Shown: in pieces, positions 1 to 7,426 of the stretch
Layout: every line of letters starts with the position of its first letter
How positions within the stretch are numbered: position 1 is the stretch's first letter
Source: Ferrovibrio sp046294345
GTDB taxonomy: Bacteria; Pseudomonadota; Alphaproteobacteria; Ferrovibrionales; Ferrovibrionaceae
Direction of reading: 5' to 3'
Assembly (NCBI GenBank): GCA_046294345.1
Contig: JBKBJT010000004.1
Coordinates: forward strand, 71,427 to 135,426
DNA: 64,000 nucleotides
Notes under the pieces: generated by a model
Seen by the model: the letters and a program-made list of their open reading frames with translations, nothing else
Database searches by the model: none
Told to the model about the DNA's origin: nothing
Translations under genes and position numbers: made by a program

Positions 1-63
1 CTGGTGGCCTGATCTGGCGCTGCCCGACCGATAACCGGCATCGGCTGATGATCGGGACAGTCA
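1..63. other. End of an unresolved upstream gene plus spacer
   Basis: The window opens inside or just after a gene. Three short forward readings end here (stops at 10-12, 32-34 and 75-77) and none is long enough to recognise a family. The next gene is the sugar-acid kinase dgoK, so the upstream gene may belong to the same galactonate/galactose pathway, but that is context only. Confidence 0.3.
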
Positions 64-942
64 ATGATCGGCATTGATTGGGGCAGCAGCAATTTCCGCG
101 CCTATCGTATCGGGCCTGATGGGACAGTGCAGGAACGGCGCGAAGCCGATTCCGGCATCGCCGGCCTGGAACGCACCGATTATCCGGCGATCCTACAACA
201 GCGGATCGGCGACTGGCTGGCGGCGGATTCCGGCCCGGTGCTGCTGTCCGGTATGGTGGGCAGCCGGCAGGGCTGGCGCGAGGCGGCTTATGTGGCCTGC
301 CCTGCGGGCTTGGCCGATCTGGCCGCTGCGCTCTGTTCGGTTGAAATCGGTAAGGGGCGGGTCGGCCATATCGTTCCCGGCCTGTCCTGCCGCGATGCCG
401 ATGATGTGCCGGATGTGATGCGGGGCGAGGAGATTCAGCTTTTTGGCCTTGATCTGTCCGCCGGCATGGTTATGGCCATCCTGCCCGGCACCCATTCCAA
501 GCATGTGCGCCTGGTGGATGGTCGGGTGGCCGGTTTTGCCACGATGATGACCGGAGAGCTTTATGCGCTGCTGTCGACCCACGGGCTGATCGCGGCCATG
601 CTCCCGCAGGAGCCGACTGATTTCGACGAGTCGGGGTTCCATGCCGGGCTTCTGGCTTCGGGGCAACCGGGTGGCTTGCTGCACCACCTGTTCGGGGTGC
701 GCAGCCGGCGCCTGTTCGGGGAACTGGCCATCACGGCGGCGCCCGATTTTCTTTCCGGCCTGCTGATCGGACATGAGTTGCGCAGCGCCGAACGGCACGG
801 CGAAGTACAAATCATCGCTGGCCAGAAGCTGGCGAAGCGGTATCTTAAAGCCTGCGGCTGGCTCGGAATCCCGGCCGCCATTGCTCCGGAAGATGCCGCG
901 GCTCGCGGCCTGTACCGCCTGAGCCGCCTTCTGACGCGATAA
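64..942 (+). CDS. dgoK: 2-dehydro-3-deoxygalactonokinase
   Basis: Phosphorylates 2-dehydro-3-deoxy-D-galactonate with ATP in the De Ley-Doudoroff galactonate pathway. The 292-aa protein has the size usual for DgoK. It begins with the phosphate-binding signature DWGSSNFRA (residues 5-13) of the ASKHA kinase fold, followed by GMVGSRQGW near 63, MRGEEIQ near 119 and LPGTHSKHV near 140, all characteristic of the family. The gene is followed after 37 bp by the aldolase that consumes its product, so the two probably form one transcript. No galactonate dehydratase is visible in the window; it may lie upstream. Cytoplasmic. Confidence 0.93.
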   Translation: MIGIDWGSSNFRAYRIGPDGTVQERREADSGIAGLERTDYPAILQQRIGDWLAADSGPVLLSGMVGSRQGWREAAYVACPAGLADLAAALCSVEIGKGRVGHIVPGLSCRDADDVPDVMRGEEIQLFGLDLSAGMVMAILPGTHSKHVRLVDGRVAGFATMMTGELYALLSTHGLIAAMLPQEPTDFDESGFHAGLLASGQPGGLLHHLFGVRSRRLFGELAITAAPDFLSGLLIGHELRSAERHGEVQIIAGQKLAKRYLKACGWLGIPAAIAPEDAAARGLYRLSRLLTR

Positions 943-979
943 GGCCACAGTGCTGGCATAAACAGCCTGGGAGGGCGCC

Positions 980-1651
980 ATGAAAAGCTTTTCGACTTGG
1001 CTGCAGGAATGTCCGCTGATCGCCATTCTGCGTGGCATCCGCCCCGATGAAGCCGTTGAGATCGGCGATGCCCTGTTTGACGCCGGTTTCCGCATTATCG
1101 AGGTGCCGCTCAATTCACCAGATCCGATGGAGAGCATCGCGGCGCTCTCGAAGCATTTCGGCGATCGCGCCCTGATCGGCGCCGGCACGGTGATCGATCC
1201 CGGCTGCATCAAGCGGGTGGCGATGTCGGGCGGGCATCTGATCGTGGCGCCCAATGCCAATCCTGAAGTGGTGCACAAGGCGAAGGTACTGGACATGGCC
1301 GCGGTGCCCGGTGTGTTCACGCCCACTGAGGCCTTCGCGATGATCGCGGAAGGCGCAGATGCCCTGAAACTGTTCCCCGCCGAGGCAGCCAGCCCCGTGG
1401 TGCTGAAAAGCCTGCGCGCCGTGCTGCCGCCGCGCCTGCCGGTGCTGCCGGTCGGGGGTATTCACCCTGAGGATTTCGCCAGCTGGCAGGCCGCCGGTGC
1501 GGCCGGCTTCGGGCTGGGTTCCGCCTTGTACAAGCCGGGGTTCAGCGCCCGCAAGGTGGCCAAGCGGGCCAGGCGCGTCATGGCGGCGCTGGGCAGTCAG
1601 AGGAACTTGGCGGCAATGTCGGTGGATGAGGCCCGTCCGACGCTGTCGTAA
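980..1651 (+). CDS. dgoA: 2-dehydro-3-deoxy-6-phosphogalactonate aldolase
   Basis: Cleaves KDPGal to pyruvate and glyceraldehyde 3-phosphate. The 223-aa product has the KDPG/KDPGal aldolase class I barrel: ILRGIRPDEA near residue 15, IGAGTV near 72, and the Schiff-base lysine in LKLFPAE (K130). It follows dgoK, which supports the galactonate rather than the gluconate (Eda) assignment. A GGGAGG sequence precedes the ATG. The last 18 or so residues overlap the 3' end of the convergent patatin gene by 55 bp, so the C-terminal tail is a little longer than usual and its sequence is constrained by two genes. Confidence 0.92.
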   Translation: MKSFSTWLQECPLIAILRGIRPDEAVEIGDALFDAGFRIIEVPLNSPDPMESIAALSKHFGDRALIGAGTVIDPGCIKRVAMSGGHLIVAPNANPEVVHKAKVLDMAAVPGVFTPTEAFAMIAEGADALKLFPAEAASPVVLKSLRAVLPPRLPVLPVGGIHPEDFASWQAAGAAGFGLGSALYKPGFSARKVAKRARRVMAALGSQRNLAAMSVDEARPTLS

Positions 1652-2694
1652 TGCTGGCGCAGGAACCGTGTGGCCTGCCTGCGGCCCAGTTCAAACAGGC
1701 CCTGCAGGAAATCCCAGTCGACATTGTATTTGCTGGCCGCGCCGAGTTTTGCCAGTTGCGTTTCGGCGTCGATGGTGTGGATGAACATGCGCTTCAGCCG
1801 GCCGCCGTCGTCGAAGCCAGCTTCGATCATGCGGGTAACGAAGGCGATGGCACGCATCTCGCGCACCAGGCTGGAATTGAAGCTTAAGGTGTTGACGCGG
1901 TCGAGGATCGCCTGCGGCGATTTCGGCAGCGAGGGGATGTTCATGGGGTTGATCTGCACGATCAGCACATCGCGGCTGTCGCAATTGTAGATCAGCGGAT
2001 AGATCGGCGGGTTGCCCATGAAGCCGCCATCCCAGTAATGCCGGCCGCCGATCTTCACCGCCTGAAACAGATGTGGCAGGCAGGCCGAGGCGAGCAGGGC
2101 GTCGATCGACACCTCGGTGTTGTCGAAGATCTTGATCTTGCCGCTCAGCACATCGGTGGCGCAGACGAACAGCTTGACCGCCGTGCATTCGTGCAGGGCG
2201 TCGCAATCCAGGCTCTGCTGCAGAATCTTGCGCAGCGGGTTGTGATCCTTCGGCCCGGTCTGGTAGGGCGAGGCGATCCGGCTGCTCAGTTCCATCAGGT
2301 GGTAGCTGGGTGAATAATCGATTCCACCCAGCTTGAACCAGTGATCCAGCAGGCTGGGGCGGAACGGTGAAAAGCGGGCCGCATCAGCGACGCGCCGCCA
2401 GAAATCGTGCAGCGCCTGGCGAGCTTCGTTTATGCCGCCCTTGGCCAGGCCGTTTGCCAGGACCGCCGCATTCATTGCACCGGCCGATGTACCGGAGATG
2501 CCTTCGATGGTGAAGCAGTCTTCTTCCAACAGGCGATCCAGCACGCCCCAGGTGAACGCGCCATGGGTGCCGCCGCCCTGCAGGGCGAGGTTGATCGGCT
2601 TGCGCTTACGCGCATTCCGCGCCGTTTTTGCCGGCGTGCTTCTGGTCTTGCGGGATTTTGGCGGAGACGGCATTGGCGGGATGGTTTCGCCCAT
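1597..2694 (-). CDS. Patatin-like phospholipase family protein
   Basis: A 365-aa serine lipid acyl hydrolase. The oxyanion-hole motif GGGTHG is at residues 40-45, the nucleophile elbow GTSAG at 68-72 (Ser70), and the catalytic-dyad Asp in the DGG motif near residue 221. The first 33 residues are Pro/Lys/Arg-rich and low-complexity, so the true start may lie further in. There is no signal peptide, so it is probably cytoplasmic or peripheral. Substrate unknown; bacterial relatives act on phospholipids or stored polyesters. It is divergent from the methyltransferase gene with only 14 bp between the starts. Confidence 0.85.
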   Translation of the reverse strand: MGETIPPMPSPPKSRKTRSTPAKTARNARKRKPINLALQGGGTHGAFTWGVLDRLLEEDCFTIEGISGTSAGAMNAAVLANGLAKGGINEARQALHDFWRRVADAARFSPFRPSLLDHWFKLGGIDYSPSYHLMELSSRIASPYQTGPKDHNPLRKILQQSLDCDALHECTAVKLFVCATDVLSGKIKIFDNTEVSIDALLASACLPHLFQAVKIGGRHYWDGGFMGNPPIYPLIYNCDSRDVLIVQINPMNIPSLPKSPQAILDRVNTLSFNSSLVREMRAIAFVTRMIEAGFDDGGRLKRMFIHTIDAETQLAKLGAASKYNVDWDFLQGLFELGRRQATRFLRQHYDSVGRASSTDIAAKFL

Positions 2695-2708
2695 GTCAGA
2701 ATGAAGCC

Positions 2709-3608
2709 ATGAGCGACACTATGCAGATTTTCGACCGCGCCGTGAAGCGGCGTCATCGTCAGCGCGCGGCCTCGCAGGCGGCCGAATATGATTTCCTGCG
2801 TGCCGCTGTGGCCGACCGGCTGCTCGACCGGCTGGAGGACATCCGCCGCACATTCCCGCTGGCCCTGGTGCAGGGTTGCGATACGGCGTGGCTGCAGGGG
2901 CGGCTGCAGGGCAGGGGCGGGATCGAGACACTGGTCTCGATGGATGCCGTGCCCGCCACGGCGCGGGTGCATGTGGTGGCAGATGAGGAATTCCTGCCTT
3001 TCGCCGAGCAGCGTTTTGATCTGGTGATCGCGTTGCTGAACCTGCACTGGGTCAACGACCTGCCGGGGGCGCTGATCCAGATCCAGCGTGCGCTGAAACC
3101 CGACGGCCTGTTCCTGGGTGCAATGTTAGGCGGGGCGACCCTGAGTGAGCTGCGCCAGTCCTGGCTGGCCGCCGAATCCGAGCTGGAAGGTGGCGCAAGC
3201 CCCCGCGTGTCGCCTATGGCCGAGACACTGGACGGCGCCGCCCTGCTGCAGCGCGCCGGCTTCGCCCTGCCGGTGGCCGACAGCGAGGTGATCCGCGTCA
3301 CCTATGCCGATGCCTTCCGCCTCATGCACGACCTTCGCGGCATGGGCGAGACGAATGCGACGCTCAGTCGCCGCAAAACATTTACGCGCCGTGCCACGCT
3401 GTTGCGCATGGCGGAAGTCTATCAGCAGCGTTTTCCTGCCGAAGATGGCCGTATCGCGGCCGGGTTTGAGGTGATCACGCTTACCGGCTGGTCGCCCCAT
3501 GACAGCCAGCAGAAGCCGCTCCGCCCCGGCATGGCGGCCAACCGGCTGGCGGCAGCGCTGGATACCGTGGAATATCCCCTCGGCGACCGACCGGCGCCGA
3601 AACGCTGA
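2709..3608 (+). CDS. NDUFAF5/BioC-like SAM-dependent methyltransferase
   Basis: A 299-aa class I methyltransferase-fold protein. The N-terminus (MQIFDRAVKRRHRQRAA) and the segment LNLHWVNDLPGAL match the alphaproteobacterial family related to mitochondrial complex I assembly factor NDUFAF5, which hydroxylates an arginine of the NDUFS7 subunit. The glycine-rich SAM-binding motif I is poorly preserved: around residues 55-65 it reads ALVQGCDTAWL rather than a GxGxG loop. I chose the ATG at 2709 because the longer reading from 2628 would overlap the divergent patatin gene and lacks family similarity. A role in complex I maturation is inferred from the family. Confidence 0.75.
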   Translation: MSDTMQIFDRAVKRRHRQRAASQAAEYDFLRAAVADRLLDRLEDIRRTFPLALVQGCDTAWLQGRLQGRGGIETLVSMDAVPATARVHVVADEEFLPFAEQRFDLVIALLNLHWVNDLPGALIQIQRALKPDGLFLGAMLGGATLSELRQSWLAAESELEGGASPRVSPMAETLDGAALLQRAGFALPVADSEVIRVTYADAFRLMHDLRGMGETNATLSRRKTFTRRATLLRMAEVYQQRFPAEDGRIAAGFEVITLTGWSPHDSQQKPLRPGMAANRLAAALDTVEYPLGDRPAPKR

Positions 3609-3609
3609 T

Positions 3610-4218
3610 TCAGCGGCCCGGTTCGAACAGCAGGCTGAGGATGCGGTTCAGTGCCGCATCGGCGGCCTTGCGCGCAGCCGCTTCATCTTCGGCCTCGGCC
3701 AGCCACAGCACGGTTTCGTTCATTGCGCCGGTCAGCAGGAAGGTCAGCGCTTCGGCGGATATCTGTCGGTCCTGGGGCAGTTCGGCCAGCGCTGCCTCAA
3801 TCCCTTGGCGCAGCGAGCCCCGGCCATAACGCCCGTCGATCTCACGCCAGCGCTGCCAGCCGATCACCGATGGCGCATCCACAAGGAATATCTGCCGCGC
3901 ATCCGGCTGCAGGCAGGCATCCAGGAAAGCCGCGCTGCCTTTGGTCAGGGCATCCAGCGGAGAGGTGGCTGTGGCGGCGGCGGCCTCGATGGCGGCCAGC
4001 ACCTCGGCCGCGATGCTTTCCACCAATGCCTCGAACAGGGCCCGCTTGTCGGCGAAGTGGTAATACAGCGCGCCGCGCGTGACGCCGGCCTCGCGCACCA
4101 CGTCTTCCGTGCCGGTACCGGCATAGCCCGTGGCCGCAAACAGCCTTCGCGCCGTGGCCAGCAGGGCGCCCCGCGTGGCGGCATGTTTTTCAGCCTTGGT
4201 CTGCTTTCTATCTTGCAT
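3610..4218 (-). CDS. TetR/AcrR family transcriptional regulator
   Basis: A 202-aa repressor with an N-terminal helix-turn-helix (residues about 17-62, including VTRGALYYHFADKRALFEAL, the recognition-helix block of TetR proteins) and a helical C-terminal ligand domain of the AcrR type. It is transcribed divergently from the VOC gene. A perfect 17-bp palindrome touches its start codon, which suggests autoregulation and control of the VOC gene. Ligand unknown. Its 3' end is 2 bp from the convergent end of the methyltransferase gene. Confidence 0.9.
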   Translation of the reverse strand: MQDRKQTKAEKHAATRGALLATARRLFAATGYAGTGTEDVVREAGVTRGALYYHFADKRALFEALVESIAAEVLAAIEAAAATATSPLDALTKGSAAFLDACLQPDARQIFLVDAPSVIGWQRWREIDGRYGRGSLRQGIEAALAELPQDRQISAEALTFLLTGAMNETVLWLAEAEDEAAARKAADAALNRILSLLFEPGR

Positions 4219-4235
4219 ACATACAGCCTGTATGT
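4219..4235. promoter_or_regulatory. Palindromic operator at the TetR start codon
   Basis: ACATACAGCCTGTATGT is a perfect inverted repeat: 8-bp arms around one central base. It directly abuts the TetR ATG (minus strand, 4216-4218). On the minus strand TATAAA stands just upstream and could serve as a -10, which would give a leader of only about 10 nt. A TetR-type dimer bound here would block initiation. There is no Shine-Dalgarno sequence. Confidence 0.65.
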
Positions 4236-4332
4236 TTATATCCAGCCCAATCGCCGCTGTCCAGACCGATCAGCGGCGAATCGAAGAGGTCCCCGACTTA
4301 CAGCCGGGATCATGCAGGAAAGGAGCCCTATC

Positions 4333-4767
4333 GTGAAACCGACCAGCTATTACCCGGTGATCTGTACTGCCAAGGTGGCGGAAACCGCAGCTTTCTATCG
4401 GGCCCATTTCGGCTTTGCGCCAGCCTTCGAGAGTGACTGGTACGTGCATCTCACCAGCCAGGCCGATCCGCGCGTGAATCTCGCCATCCTCGATCACGGG
4501 CATGCCACCATCCCCGCCGGTTTCCGCAAACCGGTGCAGGGTCTGCTGATCAATTTCGAGGTGGACGACGTGGACAGCGAATATGAGAAGGCGAAGGTTG
4601 CCGGCCTGGATATCCGGCTGGAACTACGCGACGAGGATTTCGGCCAGCGCCATTTCATCCTGGCCGATCCCAATGGCGTACTGATCGACGTGATCAAGCC
4701 GATCCCGCCTTCGGCCGAGTATGCCGCACAATATGACGCGGCTGCGCTGGAGAAGATCGGCGGCTAG
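4333..4767 (+). CDS. VOC family protein (glyoxalase/dioxygenase fold)
   Basis: A 144-aa single-module vicinal-oxygen-chelate protein. It opens with the beta-strand/helix pattern YYPVICTAKVAETAAFYRAH and ends with FILADPNGVLIDVIKP, the signature last strand of glyoxalase/bleomycin-resistance folds. The GTG at 4333 is chosen because AGGAG (4321-4325) stands 7 nt before it; the in-frame ATG at 4312 lacks a ribosome site. Substrate cannot be told from sequence. The TetR gene next door and the palindrome between them suggest inducible detoxification of a small molecule. Confidence 0.82.
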   Translation: MKPTSYYPVICTAKVAETAAFYRAHFGFAPAFESDWYVHLTSQADPRVNLAILDHGHATIPAGFRKPVQGLLINFEVDDVDSEYEKAKVAGLDIRLELRDEDFGQRHFILADPNGVLIDVIKPIPPSAEYAAQYDAAALEKIGG

Positions 4768-5243
4768 ACCAGCAGGTCGCGCAGCATCGCCACCAAAGGG
4801 ATGTCGGCCGGGGGCATGGGCAACTCGCCCATCTTCACCGGCCGCACCCATTTCATCGCCTGGCCTTCGCGCGGCTGTGGCTGGCCCACCCAGCGCCGGC
4901 AGACATAGAGCGGCATCAGCAGGTGGAAATCCTCGTAAGCATGGCTGGCGAAGGCAAACGGCGCGAGGCAGGCCGCAGAGATATCCAGATGCAGTTCTTC
5001 ATGCAGCTCTCGGATCAGGGCCGCTTCCGGCGTTTCATTCGGTTCGACCTTGCCGCCGGGGAATTCCCACATGCCGGCCAGCTTCTTGCCTTCGGGCCGC
5101 TGGGTCAGCAGCACGCGGCCATCGGTGTCGACCAGCGCCACCGCCACCACCAGCACCACCGGCTTGGGCGTCAGCAGGGCGGCAGCATCGCCCGGGCAGA
5201 GCGCGTCAGCTTCGGTAATCGGCATTGATGTCGATATATCCAT
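4764..5243 (-). CDS. mutT: (Deoxy)nucleoside triphosphate pyrophosphohydrolase, MutT-like nudix
   Basis: A 159-aa nudix hydrolase, probably removing 8-oxo-dGTP from the nucleotide pool. The nudix box begins GGKVEPNETPEAALIREL near residue 64 and continues HEELHL, so the metal-binding RE..EE core is intact. The canonical Gly after EE-x (EExGU) is His here. The start at 5243 overlaps the end of argJ by 38 bp; an in-frame ATG at 5225 would shorten the overlap to 20 bp. The overlap implies translation coupling with argJ. The 3' end overlaps the convergent VOC gene by 4 bp. Confidence 0.85.
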   Translation of the reverse strand: MDISTSMPITEADALCPGDAAALLTPKPVVLVVAVALVDTDGRVLLTQRPEGKKLAGMWEFPGGKVEPNETPEAALIRELHEELHLDISAACLAPFAFASHAYEDFHLLMPLYVCRRWVGQPQPREGQAMKWVRPVKMGELPMPPADIPLVAMLRDLLV

Positions 5244-6441
5244 GCGTCAGGTCGCAGGTCCACACCCGCGCCTTGCCCTTGCCGACGCCGACATCGACGG
5301 CGATGCGCACATCGCTGCTCTTGAAATGCTTGGTGGCATAGGCGTCGTCATGGTCAGGGCGGACCATGCCGTTTTTCGTCACCGGCTTGTCCCCGATCCT
5401 GACCACCAGCTTGTCGCGGTTGGCGGGCTCTGCCGATTTCCCGACGGCCATCACGATGCGGCCCCAGTTGGCATCGGCGCCGGCAATCGCGGTCTTCACC
5501 AGCGGCGAATTGGCGATCGCGCGGGCGATGATGCGCGCGGATGTGTCAGTCTTCGCACCGGTGACATCAACGGTCACCAGTTTCTGCGCGCCTTCGCCGT
5601 CGCGCGCCACCAGTTGCGCCAGTACGGCCATTACTTCGGTCAGCGCGCGGCGGAAATCGGCCAACCGCTTGTCGCTGGCCTTGGCCACCGGCGTATTGGC
5701 AGCCGCCCCCGTGGCGAACAGCAGCACGGTGTCCGACGTGGAGGTATCGCCATCCACCGTCAGGCAGTTGAAGCTCTGGTTATTGGCATCCTTCAGCAGG
5801 GCCTGCAGCGTGGCGGCCGGCAGCTTCGCGTCGGTGACAAAAAAGGCCAGCATCGTCGCCATATCCGGCGCGATCATGCCCGATCCCTTGCAGAAACCGT
5901 TGATCGTCACGGTCTTGCCATCGATCTTGCAGTTTGCCGTGGCCAGCTTGGGGAAGGTGTCGGTGGTCATGATCGCCTTGGCGGCGGTAGCCCAGGCATC
6001 GGCCGACAGGGCCTTCTTCATCTTCGGCAGCTGCGCCACGATCTTTTCAGCCGGCAGAATCTGGCCGATCACGCCGGTAGAGGCGAGATAGACGTCGTTT
6101 GACTTACAGCCGACGGCCTTCGCTGTGCCATCGGCCGTGGCCTTCACGGCCTTGGTGCCGGCCTTGCCGGTGAACACGTTGGCAATGCCGGCATTCACCA
6201 CCAGGGCGCGGGCGGCGCCCTTGGGCAGGATCTTTCGGCACCATTCCACCGGTGCACCAGGCATGGAGGAACGCGTGAACACGCCGGCCACAGTGGTGCC
6301 GGCGACAAACTCGATCAGCAGCAGATCGTCGCGGTCCTTGTAGCGCATGCCGGAATGGCCGGTGGCCAGACGTGCGCCGGCCACCGGCGGCAGGACGGGA
6401 AGCTTCTTCGGCGCGAGCGGGGAAACCGGATGCGCGGCCAT
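5206..6441 (-). CDS. argJ: Bifunctional glutamate N-acetyltransferase / N-acetylglutamate synthase
   Basis: Transfers the acetyl group from N-acetylornithine to glutamate and can also use acetyl-CoA, closing the cyclic arginine pathway. The 411-aa precursor self-cleaves into two chains before the Thr nucleophile; here the site is MATMLAFF with Thr196. The C-terminus ends with THGYIDINADYRS, as in the family. The ATG at 6441 follows GGAGAAACGATC, a good ribosome site; a longer reading to 6663 runs into the upstream parvulin gene and is not homologous. It sits 22 bp after the parvulin gene. Confidence 0.95.
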   Translation of the reverse strand: MAAHPVSPLAPKKLPVLPPVAGARLATGHSGMRYKDRDDLLLIEFVAGTTVAGVFTRSSMPGAPVEWCRKILPKGAARALVVNAGIANVFTGKAGTKAVKATADGTAKAVGCKSNDVYLASTGVIGQILPAEKIVAQLPKMKKALSADAWATAAKAIMTTDTFPKLATANCKIDGKTVTINGFCKGSGMIAPDMATMLAFFVTDAKLPAATLQALLKDANNQSFNCLTVDGDTSTSDTVLLFATGAAANTPVAKASDKRLADFRRALTEVMAVLAQLVARDGEGAQKLVTVDVTGAKTDTSARIIARAIANSPLVKTAIAGADANWGRIVMAVGKSAEPANRDKLVVRIGDKPVTKNGMVRPDHDDAYATKHFKSSDVRIAVDVGVGKGKARVWTCDLTHGYIDINADYRS

Positions 6442-6463
6442 GATCGTTTCTCCAGGGGCGATG

Positions 6464-7375
6464 TTATTTCTTGGGGGCCGGGGCGATGGCGGGCAGTTTG
6501 CCGGCCGGCGGCTGCCAGTCATACTGCTCGATCTTGGCATCCTTGCGCAGATCGGCAACGGTCTTTTCCACCACCTCGTTGCCCATGATCTCGTAGACCT
6601 GGCCGCGCACATCCTCGAATTTCGGCGCCTCGGCCTTGCGGCGGGCTTCCACCTTGATGACATGCCAGCCGAACTGGGTCTGCACCGGCGCCTCGGTTAC
6701 CTGGCCAGGCTGCAGCTTGAAGGCGGCCTCGGCGAATTCCGGCACCATCTTGTCCTTGGTGAAGAATCCCAGGTCGCCGCCGGTCGCGGCCGTCGGGCCG
6801 GTCGAACGCTTCTTGGAAACCTCAGTAAAGTCGGCGCCTTTTTTCACCTCATCCAGAGCGGCCTTCGCGTCGGCTTCGGTGGCGGCCAGGATATGGCGGG
6901 CATGCACCTCTTCCTGCGGCGGCTGGGCCTTGATCAGCTCGTCGTAACGCGCCTTCAGCTTGGCCTCGGTCAGCTCGGTCTTCAGCTTGCGGTCCAGATA
7001 GGCCTGCTGCAGTACCTGCTCGCGCGCGGTCTGCAGTTGCGCCTTCACGGCCGGATCATCGCCCAGCTTGGCCTTCTCGGCGGCCATGCCCAGCAGCTTA
7101 CGGGCAGCCAGTTCGTTGATCAGGCCGGGCAGCAACTGCTCGATCGGGATCTGGTTCATCGGAGCGGGAAGCTGGCTGTAGAAATCCAGCACGGCGGAGC
7201 GCGTGATCGGCTGGCCGTTCACCCGGGCCACCACGGGATCGTCACCGGCCGTCTTGGCCGGCTGGGCCTGAACAAGGGTGCTGCCGACAGCGACGAGGGC
7301 GACGGCAAGCAGGGAAGCGCGGAAGGAACGGATCACGGAAGGCTCGCTGAAAACGTGGATCGGGCCGCCGAGCAT
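6464..7375 (-). CDS. Parvulin-type peptidylprolyl isomerase, exported (PpiC/SurA-like)
   Basis: A 303-aa periplasmic folding helper. A signal peptide (hydrophobic ASLLAVALVAVGS, cleavage after VQA) is followed by a SurA-like helical N-region and a PpiC domain that starts at EEVHARHIL (about residue 155) and contains GGDLGFF and the FGWHVIKVE end. The C-terminus is Pro/Lys-rich. The GTG at 7336 gives a more typical signal peptide (VIRSFRAS...) than the ATG at 7375; neither has a strong Shine-Dalgarno. Placement just ahead of argJ is, from memory, common in alphaproteobacteria. Confidence 0.88.
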   Translation of the reverse strand: MLGGPIHVFSEPSVIRSFRASLLAVALVAVGSTLVQAQPAKTAGDDPVVARVNGQPITRSAVLDFYSQLPAPMNQIPIEQLLPGLINELAARKLLGMAAEKAKLGDDPAVKAQLQTAREQVLQQAYLDRKLKTELTEAKLKARYDELIKAQPPQEEVHARHILAATEADAKAALDEVKKGADFTEVSKKRSTGPTAATGGDLGFFTKDKMVPEFAEAAFKLQPGQVTEAPVQTQFGWHVIKVEARRKAEAPKFEDVRGQVYEIMGNEVVEKTVADLRKDAKIEQYDWQPPAGKLPAIAPAPKK

Positions 7376-7426
7376 ACGCTTTTTGCCGTACCGGACAAGG
7401 CGCCGGACTGTCGATAAAGGCGCGGA

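Noticed and set aside
3499..4332. 5' extension of the VOC gene back to 3499
   Set aside because: The extension runs through the opposite-strand TetR gene; a good Shine-Dalgarno and the family N-terminus place the start at 4333.
5050..6102. 350-codon frame opposite argJ
   Set aside because: Antisense to argJ, whose cleavage site and C-terminal motif are conserved; it also starts inside mutT.
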